Shown piece after piece: positions 52,723 to 62,200 of a stretch of DNA of 64,000 bases. The position numbers and the translations under genes are program-made. The notes under the pieces are model-generated. The model had not been told where the DNA came from. It worked only from the letters and a program-made list of their open reading frames with translations, and made no database searches. The stretch is from Bradyrhizobium sp. AZCC 1721 (lineage in GTDB: Bacteria > Pseudomonadota > Alphaproteobacteria > Rhizobiales > Xanthobacteraceae): contig NZ_JAZHSB010000001.1 of assembly GCF_036924715.1 (NCBI RefSeq), forward strand, positions 5,509,001-5,573,000, written 5' to 3'. Every line of letters starts with the position of its first letter. The first letter of the stretch is position 1.

Positions 52723-53895
52723 TCAGCTATAGATCTCGAACAGGCCGGCGCCGCCCTGACCGCCGCCGATGCACATCGTGACGACGCCCCACTTGGCCTT
52801 GCGCCGGCGGCCTTCCTGCAGGATGTGGCCGGTGAGACGCGCACCGGTCATGCCGAAGGGATGGCCGATCGCGATCGAGCCGCCGTTGACGTTGTACTTC
52901 TCCGGATCGATGCCGAGCTTGTCGCGGGAATAGAGACACTGGCTGGCGAAGGCTTCGTTGAGCTCCCAGAGATCGATGTCGTCGATCTTCAGGCCATGGC
53001 GCTTCAGAAGTTTCGGCACGGCGTAGATCGGACCGATGCCCATCTCGTCCGGCTCGCAACCCGCCGCCGCCCAGGCGACGAAGCGGCCCATCGGGTTGAG
53101 ACCGCGCTTCTCGGCATCCTTGGCTTCCATCAGAACGACCGCCGCCGCGCCATCCGAAAGCTGGCTGGCGTTGCCGGCGGTGACGTATTTGCCCGGGCCC
53201 TTGACCGGCTCGAGCTTGCCAAGGCCTTCCATCGTCGTATCGGGACGATTGCACTCGTCGCGGTCGACGGTGTAGTCGACGATGCTCTCCGCCTTGGTCT
53301 GCTTGTCGACCACCTTCATCTTGGTCTTCATCGGGACGATTTCGTCCTTGAACTTGTTGGCCTGCTGGGCGGCGGCCATGCGGCGCTGCGATTCCAGCGA
53401 GTACTCGTCCTGATATTCACGGCTGAGCTTGTAGCGCTCGGCAACGATATCGGCGGTATCGATCATCGCCATGAAGATATCGGGCGCGACCTTGAGCAGG
53501 TCCGGATCGATCGATTCCTTGGGCGAGCCGCCGCCGGGGATCGAGATGCTCTCGACGCCGCCGGCCACGATGCAGTCAGCCCCGTCAGAGCGGATCGAGT
53601 TGGCGGCCATCGCGATGGTCTGCAGGCCGGAGGAACAGAAGCGGTTCACCGAGACGCCGGCCGTCGATTTCGGCAATCCCGCGAGCAGCGCGGCCTGGCG
53701 GCCGATGTTCGGCGCGCCATGCGCGCAATTGCCGAGATAGCAGTCTTCGACATAATCCTTGTCGACGCCGGCGCGTTCGACCGCGTGCTTGATGGCGTGA
53801 GCCGCCATCGACATCGGCGGGGTGATGTTGAACCCGCCGCGGCCGGACTTCGCCAGCCCCGTACGTGCATAGGAAACGATGACAGCTTCACGCAT
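52723..53895 (-). CDS. Acetyl-CoA C-acyltransferase (thiolase)
   Basis: A 390-aa thiolase. The acylated cysteine is C87 (SVNRFCSSGLQT), the histidine is in GHPFGMTGAR and the second cysteine in MCIGGGQGGAGL; NEAFA is also present. It cleaves 3-ketoacyl-CoA in beta-oxidation or condenses acyl-CoA. A GGGAGG site precedes the ATG. Monocistronic with its own terminator. Confidence 0.93.
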   Translation of the reverse strand: MREAVIVSYARTGLAKSGRGGFNITPPMSMAAHAIKHAVERAGVDKDYVEDCYLGNCAHGAPNIGRQAALLAGLPKSTAGVSVNRFCSSGLQTIAMAANSIRSDGADCIVAGGVESISIPGGGSPKESIDPDLLKVAPDIFMAMIDTADIVAERYKLSREYQDEYSLESQRRMAAAQQANKFKDEIVPMKTKMKVVDKQTKAESIVDYTVDRDECNRPDTTMEGLGKLEPVKGPGKYVTAGNASQLSDGAAAVVLMEAKDAEKRGLNPMGRFVAWAAAGCEPDEMGIGPIYAVPKLLKRHGLKIDDIDLWELNEAFASQCLYSRDKLGIDPEKYNVNGGSIAIGHPFGMTGARLTGHILQEGRRRKAKWGVVTMCIGGGQGGAGLFEIYS

Positions 53896-54250
53896 TTGAA
53901 AGACCTCCCTTTGATGCGATCCAGTATGGACTGGAGCCGCGGCGGTGTGTAGCGAAAACCCGAATTCCGGCGGACGGAACAGAATGAACCGCAGGCCGGC
54001 TCAAGGCCGGGATTTGCACAATGCCCGTTCTTGGGCAAGGCCACGTCTTCTGCGGCCGATGCGCGACGAAGGCCGCATGCGCCGGCTGTTTCACTCAGCG
54101 AAATTGGCCGCTATTGAGATCGCCCGCAAACAGCGATCCAAGACAGGTCAGGGGTGCGATAGTAAGGACATTGCGCTTTCCGTACCGCTGGCCGTAGCGG
54201 CCATCTCACGGTGACGCTCTAAGCCCATTTCATGTGACACACGAGACGCC
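53896..54250. other. Gap upstream of the thiolase gene, no gene
   Basis: About 355 bases. A plus-strand 89-codon frame (53945-54214) has no ribosome binding site and arginine-rich shadow composition. No repeat or hairpin of note. Confidence 0.4.
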
Positions 54251-55232
54251 TCACTTCCCTGTTCCGGCCACGGCGAGAATGGGTGCCCAGCGTGCGATCT
54301 CGGATCGAACGAAACGGTCGAATGCCGCCGGATTGCGCTCGTCCTTTGCCGGGATCGAGCCGCCGAGCTGGGCGATCCGCTCGCGCACGACGGGCTCATC
54401 GAGCGCCCGGTCGAGCGCATCGGAAAGCCTCGCGATGATTTCGGGCAAAACGCCCTTCGGCGCAAACAGTCCCGCCCAGACGCTCATCTCGTAGTTGATG
54501 CCAGCCTCCCCCGCGGTCGGAACATTCGGCAGCGTTTCGAGGCGTTTCGCAGCCGAGACCGCGAAAGCCTTGACCGAACCGGCCAAAACCGACTCCGCCA
54601 CGCTGACCGATTGCTCGCACATGAAGTCGACGTGACCGCCGACCAGGTCATTCAAGGCCGGGCCTGATCCGCGATAGGCAACGAGCGCCGGCTTCGCGCC
54701 GAGCTCCGCGGTGAACAGCAGGCACGCCATATGCGAGGAGGCACCGACGCCGCCATGGGCCTGCTTCACCGCGTCGCCCCGTTGCCGCAGCGCTGCGACG
54801 AACTCCTTCAGGTCGTTTGCCGGGAAATCCTTCCGCGCGATCACGACTGCCGGGGAATGCGCGGTGATGCCGATCGGCACGAAGTCGGCAACGGGATTGT
54901 ATTTGAGGTTCGGCGTCAGCACTGGCGCTGCGACATGCGAGCCCATGGCAGCGGCAAGCAGGGTATAGCCGTCGGGTGCGGCAGCCGCGACGCGGCCGCT
55001 ACCAACCGTGCCGCCGGCGCCGCTGACATTCTCGATGACGATGGATTGCCCGAGGATCTTCGACATCTGATTGGTGACGATCCGCGCCACCACGTCGCTG
55101 GCACCTCCGGGAGGGAACGGCACGATCACCGTAATCGCCCTGGAGGGGTAATCCTGCGCACGCACCGATCCTGCGATGCCAGCGAACAGCATCGCAACCA
55201 GGCAGGCCTTCCAGAGACACGTGCAAGGTCAT
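54251..55232 (-). CDS. Bug-family substrate-binding protein with a probable frameshift in the signal peptide
   Basis: The mature part (QDYPSRAITVIVPFPPGGASD ... VIENVSGAGGTVGSGRVAAAA ... PTAGEAGINYEMSVWAGLF) is a normal Bug/TctC-type periplasmic binding protein. In frame, only ATG at 55192 is available and gives a stub signal (MLFAGIAGSVRA) with no positive n-region. An ATG at 55232 has an ideal AGGAG site 6 bases upstream but is one base out of frame: 40 bases separate the two starts. Removing one base would join MTLHVS to WKACLVAMLFAGIAG, a proper signal peptide. Hence one extra base is suspected near 55210-55218. Confidence 0.82.
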
Positions 55233-55262
55233 AACGCGCTCCTGTCCCTTGCTGCTGCGCGG

Positions 55263-56276
55263 TCATACGTTTCCGTCGTTCAATATTTCCGCGACCTCGA
55301 CCGAACGCCCCTCACGCGCCGAAAGAATGCCGGCGCGCACGACCGCGAGCGATCGCGTCGCCTCCTCGCCGCCGACTTCGTGCTGGCGCTGCCCGCGCGC
55401 CGCCGCGGCAAATTCCTCGAGCTCTTCGACCAGGGTATCGGCGTTGGTGCATGGTACCGCGACCGGCTGGCTTTCACCGCGCTTGAGCAACCGGAGCCCG
55501 TTGTGCAAGTCGTAGAACGCCGTCATCTCCTTGCCGTAGACGTTCATCAGGTAGTACTCGGACGCCGAGGCGTAGCTTGCATTCAGCGTCGAGAGCGCGC
55601 CGTTCTCATGCTGCAGGATCAGGCTCGCGACATCCGGATTGTCACCGGGCAGCACCAGTTGCGCCGACTGTGCGCGTACCGCCTGGATCGGCCCGATCAG
55701 GTGAGTGAGCACGTCGACATAGTGGATGCCGATCTGCAGCATCACGCCGCCCGGCATGCCTGCAGCCTGGTAGCGCCAGGAGGTGAGATCGATCTTGCCA
55801 AGGCGGTCGCGGCTGATATTCGCCTCGGCATTAACGAGCCTGCCGAACCGGCCGGCGTCGATCTCTCGCCTGATGTAGCGGAAATGGCTCTCGCGCCGCC
55901 GCTGATAGCCGAGCGCCAGCACCACCCCGGCCTTGCGGCAGGCCTCGGTGATGGCGCGGCCGTCCGCGATGGTGTTGGCGATCGGCTTGTCCAGAAAGAC
56001 GTGCTTGCCGGCGGCCGCGGCAGCGCAGGTCGTCGCGAGATGCACATCGTTCGGCGTCGTATTGATGATCGCCTCGATCTCGGCATCGGCCAGCAGCGCC
56101 TCGTAGCTCGCGGCCGGCCGGCAGCGGTATTTTGCCGCGAAATTTTTGCGTTTCTCATCCGACCTTGTGTAGCAGCCGCGGATCTCGAGCTTGCCCGAGC
56201 GCTGGATGGCATCCGCCAGCACGTCGGACCACCATCCCATCCCGATACAGGCCACGCGGAGCGGATCGGCACTCAT
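55263..56276 (-). CDS. Gfo/Idh/MocA family oxidoreductase
   Basis: A 337-aa NAD(P)-dependent oxidoreductase starting at ATG 56276 (GGGAGGG site 7 bases upstream). N-terminal Rossmann fold (LRVACIGMGWWSDVLADAIQ) and the TPNDVHLATTCAAAAAGKHV plus DKPIANT segment, the usual EKP being DKP here, are clear. YQRRRESHFRYIRREIDAGR and GIHYVDVLTHLIG follow. Substrate (sugar, inositol or other) unknown. It may share an operon with the adjoining Bug gene, 30 bases downstream. Confidence 0.9.
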   Translation of the reverse strand: MSADPLRVACIGMGWWSDVLADAIQRSGKLEIRGCYTRSDEKRKNFAAKYRCRPAASYEALLADAEIEAIINTTPNDVHLATTCAAAAAGKHVFLDKPIANTIADGRAITEACRKAGVVLALGYQRRRESHFRYIRREIDAGRFGRLVNAEANISRDRLGKIDLTSWRYQAAGMPGGVMLQIGIHYVDVLTHLIGPIQAVRAQSAQLVLPGDNPDVASLILQHENGALSTLNASYASASEYYLMNVYGKEMTAFYDLHNGLRLLKRGESQPVAVPCTNADTLVEELEEFAAAARGQRQHEVGGEEATRSLAVVRAGILSAREGRSVEVAEILNDGNV

Positions 56277-56360
56277 CACTTCGCCCTCCCAAGGACCTTG
56301 CTCTCAAAGATGCCCTTCCCAAAGGCCGCCTTGGTCCGGCCGGCTTCGGTCCCTGCTACT

Positions 56361-56801
56361 TCATTCCCACTTCGCACCGATCGACTCGACGGCCGACCTG
56401 GCGATCCGCAAATCGGTCTCCCAATCGCCGCCGCTGACGCCGACACCGCCGATGCATTCGCGGTCGACCAGCACCGGCACGCCCCCTTCCATCGCCGTCC
56501 ACCGCTCCGGTCCGGCGGCGAGCGCGAGCCCGATCGCATGGCTGACGTCGAGGTCCTGGCCGGCCGCGCCTTTCGCCGTTGTCGGACGCCGGTTCGACGC
56601 GGCGCAGACCGCCTTGGTGGTGCAGGAGTGCACGGTATGGAAGCGGCCGCCGTCCATTCGTTCGATCAGGATCACATGGCCACCGGCATCCACGACGGCA
56701 CAGGAGATCGCGATGTTGGCCTGGCCGGCCAATTCCAGCGCCGTCGCCATGATCCTTTTCGCGCCCTGATGCGTCAGGCGTTTGCTCTCGGCAACAAACA
56801 T
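56361..56801 (-). CDS. GlcG/HbpS family protein (DUF336)
   Basis: The 146-aa product starts at 56801 (GGAG 7 bases upstream). The GlcG fold shows ANIAISCAVVDAGGHVILIE, RMDGG, TTKAVCAASNRRPT, and GGVPVLVDRECIGGVGVSGGD. The family includes haem-binding and glycolate-associated proteins of uncertain role. It lies 85 bases upstream of the Gfo/Idh gene and probably belongs to the same minus-strand run. Confidence 0.88.
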   Translation of the reverse strand: MFVAESKRLTHQGAKRIMATALELAGQANIAISCAVVDAGGHVILIERMDGGRFHTVHSCTTKAVCAASNRRPTTAKGAAGQDLDVSHAIGLALAAGPERWTAMEGGVPVLVDRECIGGVGVSGGDWETDLRIARSAVESIGAKWE

Positions 56802-56977
56802 GGCAGCGCTCCGGTCGGGAGGGACAGGCGGATTGTGCCCCATCGAGAAACGACGTGCAATCTCCGGCTGCTTTTCTTTCAGCACACGCCCCGCGCGATG
56901 AAGCCTAGCCAGACTATGAGGCGCGAACATGGAAGGTCGTCAGGAATTCCGTGCCGACGGCCTGGCGGCCGAACGCC

Positions 56978-58549
56978 TCAGATATGCTGCGCCATGATCC
57001 GGCCGGGCCGCGCATCCGGGCGAGGCTCGATATCGACCGACCACAGGTCGTGGTTGTCGACGTCCTTCAATGTCACGGTCATGACTCCGGTCTTGCCGTC
57101 GATGTCGACGCGGCCGAAAAACTGTAGGCCGAAACAGGGAGCGAGATTCTCGCCGCTGCACCCCTTCTGGAACATTGCTTTCGGGCCGAACGTATTGTCG
57201 AGCGGGGCCGGCGCCCAAGTGCCCGCATGTAGCGGGCCGGAGACGAACTCCCAGAACGGCTCGAAGTCCTGATAGATCGCGCGGTTCGGATCGTAGTGAT
57301 GCGCGGCCGTGTAATGCATATCGGCGGTCAGCCACACAATGTTGCGGATGCCGGCGCGCTTCATGAACGACAGCAGATCGGCGATCTCAAGCTCGCGCCG
57401 CTCCGGCGGACCGTCGCCGAGCGCAATCGCGTCCTCGCTGAACAGGCCGATCGGCATGTCGGCCGCGATCACCTTCCAGGTGGCGTCGGAAGCCACCAGC
57501 TCGCGCTTCAGCCAGGCCAGTTGCGCCGCGCCGAGGATGCAGGTGTCGCTGTGGTCGTCGCGCTGGTTCAACGTGGAATCGCGGTAGCTGCGCATGTCGA
57601 TCATGAAGACATCGAGCAGCGGGCCGTAGGCGATCTTGCGATAGATGCGGCCGTCCTGCGCGGGCGTCGCGCGCATCGGCATGAATTCATGGAACGCGCG
57701 GCGCGCTCGGGCCACCAGATGCGAGGTGCCGTCCTCGGCATAGCCGCTCGCGTCGGCGGTACCGACCGGCGCCCAGTCGTTCGTCACCTCGTGATCGTCC
57801 CATTGCGCGAACAAGGGGATCGCCGCATGGAAGGCGCGAAAACTCGGATCCAGCCAGTTGTATTTGTAGTTGCCGCGGAACTGGGCGAGGGTTTGGGCGA
57901 CGACAGACTTTTCCTCGGTAACGAGGTTTCGCCAGACCCCGCCATCGGGCAGTTTCAGTTCCCGCTCCACCGGGCAGTCCGCATAGATGTGGTCGCCGCA
58001 ATGGATGAAGAAGTCCGGACGGTTGTCGAGCATGGTCCGGTAAGTCCGCATGCCGCCGCGGCTTTCGTCGATGCCCCAGCCCTGCCCCGTCGTATCGCCC
58101 GACCAGGCAAATGATACGCTGCTCCGTGTGGTGGGTGCGGTACGAAAATGCCCGACCTGCGCCTCGCCGGCGATCCCCGGCTCGCTTTCAAACCGCACGC
58201 GATAGAAAATATCCTGCCCCGGCGGCAGTCCGTCGAGCAGAACTTTCGAAGTGAAGTCGGCATCCGGCAACGCATCGGCAGAAGCCGTGCCAATGATGGT
58301 CTTGAAATCTTCGCTGGCCGAACACTCGACTTGCATCCGCGCCGCCCGGTCGGCGCGCGCCCAGACCACCGCGGAATTGGCCGAGACGTCGCCCGATTGA
58401 ATGCCGCTGGTGACGAGCGGCCGAGCCGCGGCGCGGCTGAGGTAGGGTCTGGCGAGGCCGCCGAAACCAGCGACGGCGAATGTCGCGGCAGAGCGGACCA
58501 GCCATTGACGCCGCGTCAGAGCGGACTTGGCGCGAATCGCAATCGGCAT
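56978..58549 (-). CDS. PhoD-like alkaline phosphatase
   Basis: A 523-aa exported phosphatase. The Tat signal is TRRQWLVRSAATFAVAGFGG. An N-terminal beta domain (SGIQSGDVSANSAVVWARAD) precedes the catalytic domain with CGDHIYADCPVE, QWDDHEVTNDW and TADMHYTAAHHYDPN, the metal ligands of PhoD. It hydrolyses phosphodiesters or monoesters in the periplasm for phosphate supply. No Pho box was recognised in the upstream 100 bases. Confidence 0.92.
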   Translation of the reverse strand: MPIAIRAKSALTRRQWLVRSAATFAVAGFGGLARPYLSRAAARPLVTSGIQSGDVSANSAVVWARADRAARMQVECSASEDFKTIIGTASADALPDADFTSKVLLDGLPPGQDIFYRVRFESEPGIAGEAQVGHFRTAPTTRSSVSFAWSGDTTGQGWGIDESRGGMRTYRTMLDNRPDFFIHCGDHIYADCPVERELKLPDGGVWRNLVTEEKSVVAQTLAQFRGNYKYNWLDPSFRAFHAAIPLFAQWDDHEVTNDWAPVGTADASGYAEDGTSHLVARARRAFHEFMPMRATPAQDGRIYRKIAYGPLLDVFMIDMRSYRDSTLNQRDDHSDTCILGAAQLAWLKRELVASDATWKVIAADMPIGLFSEDAIALGDGPPERRELEIADLLSFMKRAGIRNIVWLTADMHYTAAHHYDPNRAIYQDFEPFWEFVSGPLHAGTWAPAPLDNTFGPKAMFQKGCSGENLAPCFGLQFFGRVDIDGKTGVMTVTLKDVDNHDLWSVDIEPRPDARPGRIMAQHI

Positions 58550-58649
58550 CGAATACCCCTCGTCGAATCACGACGAAGGTGTGCCCGAGCAATTTGAATG
58601 CTGGCCGAAGGTTTTGCGACAGGTGGATGAAGGTGAAGAGTTGTAGCAA

Positions 58650-59141
58650 CTACCGCTGCCAGTCGCAGATGCCGCCGGACTTGCACGGCCAGGTCTGGAT
58701 CCGCGTGTCGCGGGCCTGGGCGTCGAGCGGGTTGCTGTGGGGTCGCGCCAATTTGGTGCGGGCAGAGCCGCGCGGTTTCTGCACACGCTCATGCGCCACG
58801 TGAGTCTTGGGCGCGACAGTCGTGGGCGCGACAGTCTTGGCGGCAGCAGTTTTGGGCGCAGCAGTCCTAGGCGCAGCAGTCTTGAGCGCAGCCGTTTTGG
58901 ACGCGGCGGCGGGCTTTGGCACGACCACGCGCTCCGTCTTCACCTGCTTGCGATCGGTTCTGGCCTCGATCCGGACCGGGGCGAATCGCGTCTCCGGGCC
59001 GAGCCGCTTCGGTGAGAGCATGGCCTTGGAAGGATCGAGCTCGAGGAGTTCGCCCGCGCGATATTCGTCTGCCAGCGCGGCGCTGCCCGACATCAGGAGC
59101 CCAGCGCAAAGTGCTGCGGCAATAGCGTTTTTCAGGACCAT
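58650..59141 (-). CDS. Secreted Ala/Thr/Lys-repeat protein of unknown function
   Basis: A 163-aa protein with a clear signal peptide (MVLKNAIAAALCAGLLMSGS, cleavage after ALA). Residues 80-113 consist of a 5-residue repeat (KTAAP, RTAAP, KTAAA, KTVAP, TTVAP). The C terminus TRIQTWPCKSGGICDWQR contains two cysteines and is likely disulphide-bonded in the periplasm. It is low-complexity and I do not recognise the family. Confidence 0.7.
   Translation of the reverse strand: MVLKNAIAAALCAGLLMSGSAALADEYRAGELLELDPSKAMLSPKRLGPETRFAPVRIEARTDRKQVKTERVVVPKPAAASKTAALKTAAPRTAAPKTAAAKTVAPTTVAPKTHVAHERVQKPRGSARTKLARPHSNPLDAQARDTRIQTWPCKSGGICDWQR
58803..58912 (-). repeat. Tandem 15-base repeats inside the small secreted protein gene
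   Basis: About seven units close to GCAGTCTTGGGCGCA follow each other with few changes, coding for a five-residue period on the minus strand. This kind of array may change in length by slippage. Confidence 0.7.
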
Positions 59142-59284
59142 CGCAGGCCTCCTGAAATCAACCCAAAAGACTTAAGAACAGCCGTCATGTAGGGCACCGG
59201 CCGGACAATTCCAGCCGTTCCCGCCCTCAGTTACCGGTGACTGATCCGGGCTGCGAAAAACTTCACGTGCCGGATGAACAGTTC

Positions 59285-62200
59285 CTACTCGGCGGCCTGC
59301 GCCACCGGCTGACCGATCGCCGCTTCCAGCCGCGTGCACTCCGCACGGTATTTCGCGACATTGGCTTCCTTGACATGGCCATAGCCGCGAACGAGTTCCG
59401 CTGATTTCGCCAGCGCCACCAGACGCGGCCAGTCATGCGGCTTGGCCCTGTCGAGGAGGCGGAAGATCATCGCGGAATATTCGCCCGGCAGGGCCCGCTC
59501 CATCCGCCGCTCGGCTGAATAGCCGAACGGATCGAACGCGGTGCCGCGGAGGAACTTGAAGCGGGACAGGATGTCGAAGGCGCGGAATATCCAGGAGCCG
59601 AATTCGCGCTTGCGCAAATGCCCGGTCAGTCTATCGCGGGATGCCAGCAGCGGCGGCGCGAGGCTGACCTTGACGCTCGCGTCACCGTCGAACTGCTCCT
59701 TCAGCGCTTTTGCAAACTCGCCGTCGGAATAAAGTCGAGCGACCTCGTATTCGTCCTTGTAGGCCATCAGCTTGAACAGGCCCTTGGCAAAAGCCTCGGT
59801 CAGTTCATGCGAGCCCGGCGCGGCCTTGGCTTCCGCGGCGCGGACGCGCTCGACCTCGGCGAGATAGCGCTTCGAGTAGGCCTCATTCTGATAGTCCGTC
59901 AGGAACTTGGCGCGGAACGCGATGCTTTCGTCGAGCGTGCGCCGGACCGGCGCCGCGCCCGAACTCTTGAAGCGTGCGGCGCTGACGACGCGCGGCAGAT
60001 CGTGCGCCGCGAGCCGGCCCCAGGAGAACGCGAGCTTGTTCATCTCGATCGCCGCGCCATTGAGGTCGATCGCCTTCATGATCGCTTCCAGCGACAGCGG
60101 GATTGCCCCGCGCTGGAACGCAAAGCCGAGCATGAAGGCGTTGGTGGCGATGCTGTCGCCCATCAGCGCGGTGGCAAGCCCGGTGGCATCGAGAATGTCG
60201 AGGTCGGATGCGCTGACCGCCTCGTTGAGCGAATCCCGCATCGTTCCCGCCTCGAAATCGATGTCGGGATTGATGACGAAGCTCGCGGTCGGCAAGAGGT
60301 CGGCATTGACGATCGCCCGCGTCACGCCGCGCTCGGCCCGGCTCAGCGCGGGGATGCTGGTGGCAACCACGATGTCGCAGCCGAGGATGAGATTGGCGCC
60401 GCCAGGGGCGATGCGGACGGTCGAGAGATCGTCGGCCTGCGGCGCGATGCGGACGTGGCTCATCACAGCGCCGTTCTTCTGCGATAACCCTGTGAAGTCG
60501 AGCGTCGAGCACGCCCTGCCCTCGACATGCGCGGCCATGCCGAGCAGCGCGCCGATGGTGATGACGCCGGTGCCGCCGATGCCGGTGACGAGGATGTTGT
60601 AGGCGCCATCGAGCGCGGGGCCTGCCGGCGTCGGCAGATCGGCAAACAGCGCCGAGGGATCAGCCGCCGCCCGATCGGCTTTCCGCAAGCGTCCGCCATG
60701 CACCGTGACAAAGCTCGGGCAAAAGCCCTCGATGCAGGAAAAGTCCTTGTTGCAGTTCGACTGGTCGATCCGCCGCTTGCGGCCGAATTCGGTTTCCAGC
60801 GGCTGCACCGAGACGCAGTTCGAAACGGAAGAGCAGTCGCCGCAGCCTTCGCAGACGCGTTCGTTGATGAAGACGCGCTTCGGCGGATCCGGATAGAGTC
60901 CGCGCTTGCGGCGCCGGCGCTTTTCCGCCGCGCAGGTCTGGTCATAGATCAGGACCGTGAGGCCTTTGACCTCGCGCAGCTCTTTCTGCACGGAGTCGAG
61001 CTCGCGGCGGTGGTGAACGGTCGCGCCAGAAGGGAAATAACTCGTCGGATATTTCTCGGGATCGTCGGAGACGATGGCAAGCCGCTTGGCGCCCTCCGCC
61101 GAAACCTGGTGCGCGATCTGCGATACCGAAAGCCCGCCTTCGGCCGGCTGGCCGCCGGTCATCGCGACCGCATCATTATAGAGGATCTTGTAGGTGATGT
61201 TGACGCCGGCAGCCGCCGCCGCGCGGATCGCGAGCAGGCCGGAATGGGTGTAGGTGCCGTCACCGAGATTCTGGAACACATGTGGCTCGCTGGTGAACGG
61301 CGCCTGCCCGATCCAGGTGACACCCTCCGCGCCCATATGCGAGATCGTTTGCGTCCGGCGGTTCGGCACCGACAGCGCCATGCCGTGACAGCCGATGCCG
61401 GCCATCGCGCGGCTGCCCTCGGGGATCTTGGTCGAGGTGTTGTGCGGACAGCCCGAGCAGAAATACGGTGTCCGCTGCAGCTTTGCGGTGCCGACGCCGT
61501 CCACGGGACGGTCGAACGCCTCGAGTTTTGCCAGACGCTGCTCCAGTGCCGGGCTGCGATGACCTAGTTTTCGCAACCGCGCCACGATGGCCGCCGCCAC
61601 CATGGTCGGCGTCAATTCGCCTTCGCTCGGCAACAGCATGGCGCCGCCCTCGTCAAGCTTGCCGACCACCGAAGGGCGCTTCGCGGCATCCATGTTGTAG
61701 AGAATGCGGACAAGCTGGTCCTCGATAAAGCCGCGCTTCTCCTCGACCACGAGCACGTCCTGCAGGCCTTCGGCAAAGGCCCGCGCGCCGGATTCCTCCA
61801 GCGGCCAGGTCAGCGCCACCTTGTAGATACGCAATCCCAGTGCCCGCGCTTCCACATCGGTAATGCCGAGATCGGCCAGCGCCTGCCGCAGATCCAGATA
61901 GGCCTTGCCGGTCGCCATAATGCCGAGCCGCGCCGGCCTTGAATCCAGCACGATACGGTCGAAGCGATTGACGCGCGCGAATGCGGCGACCGCCTGCATC
62001 TTCGGACCGTGCAGCCGCCGCTCCTGCTCCATCGGCGCATCGGGCCAGCGGATCGAAAGCCCGCCCGGCGGCATCTCGAAATCGTCGGGCATGATGATCT
62101 TGATGCGATCGGGATCGCTGACGATCGAGGCCGAGCTTTCGACCGTCTCGGAAATCGCCTTGAACCCGACCCAGCAGCCGGAATAGCGCGACAGCGCAAA

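Noticed and set aside
55176..57272. 698-codon open frame on the plus strand
   Set aside because: Crosses the ends of three well-supported minus-strand genes; antisense shadow.
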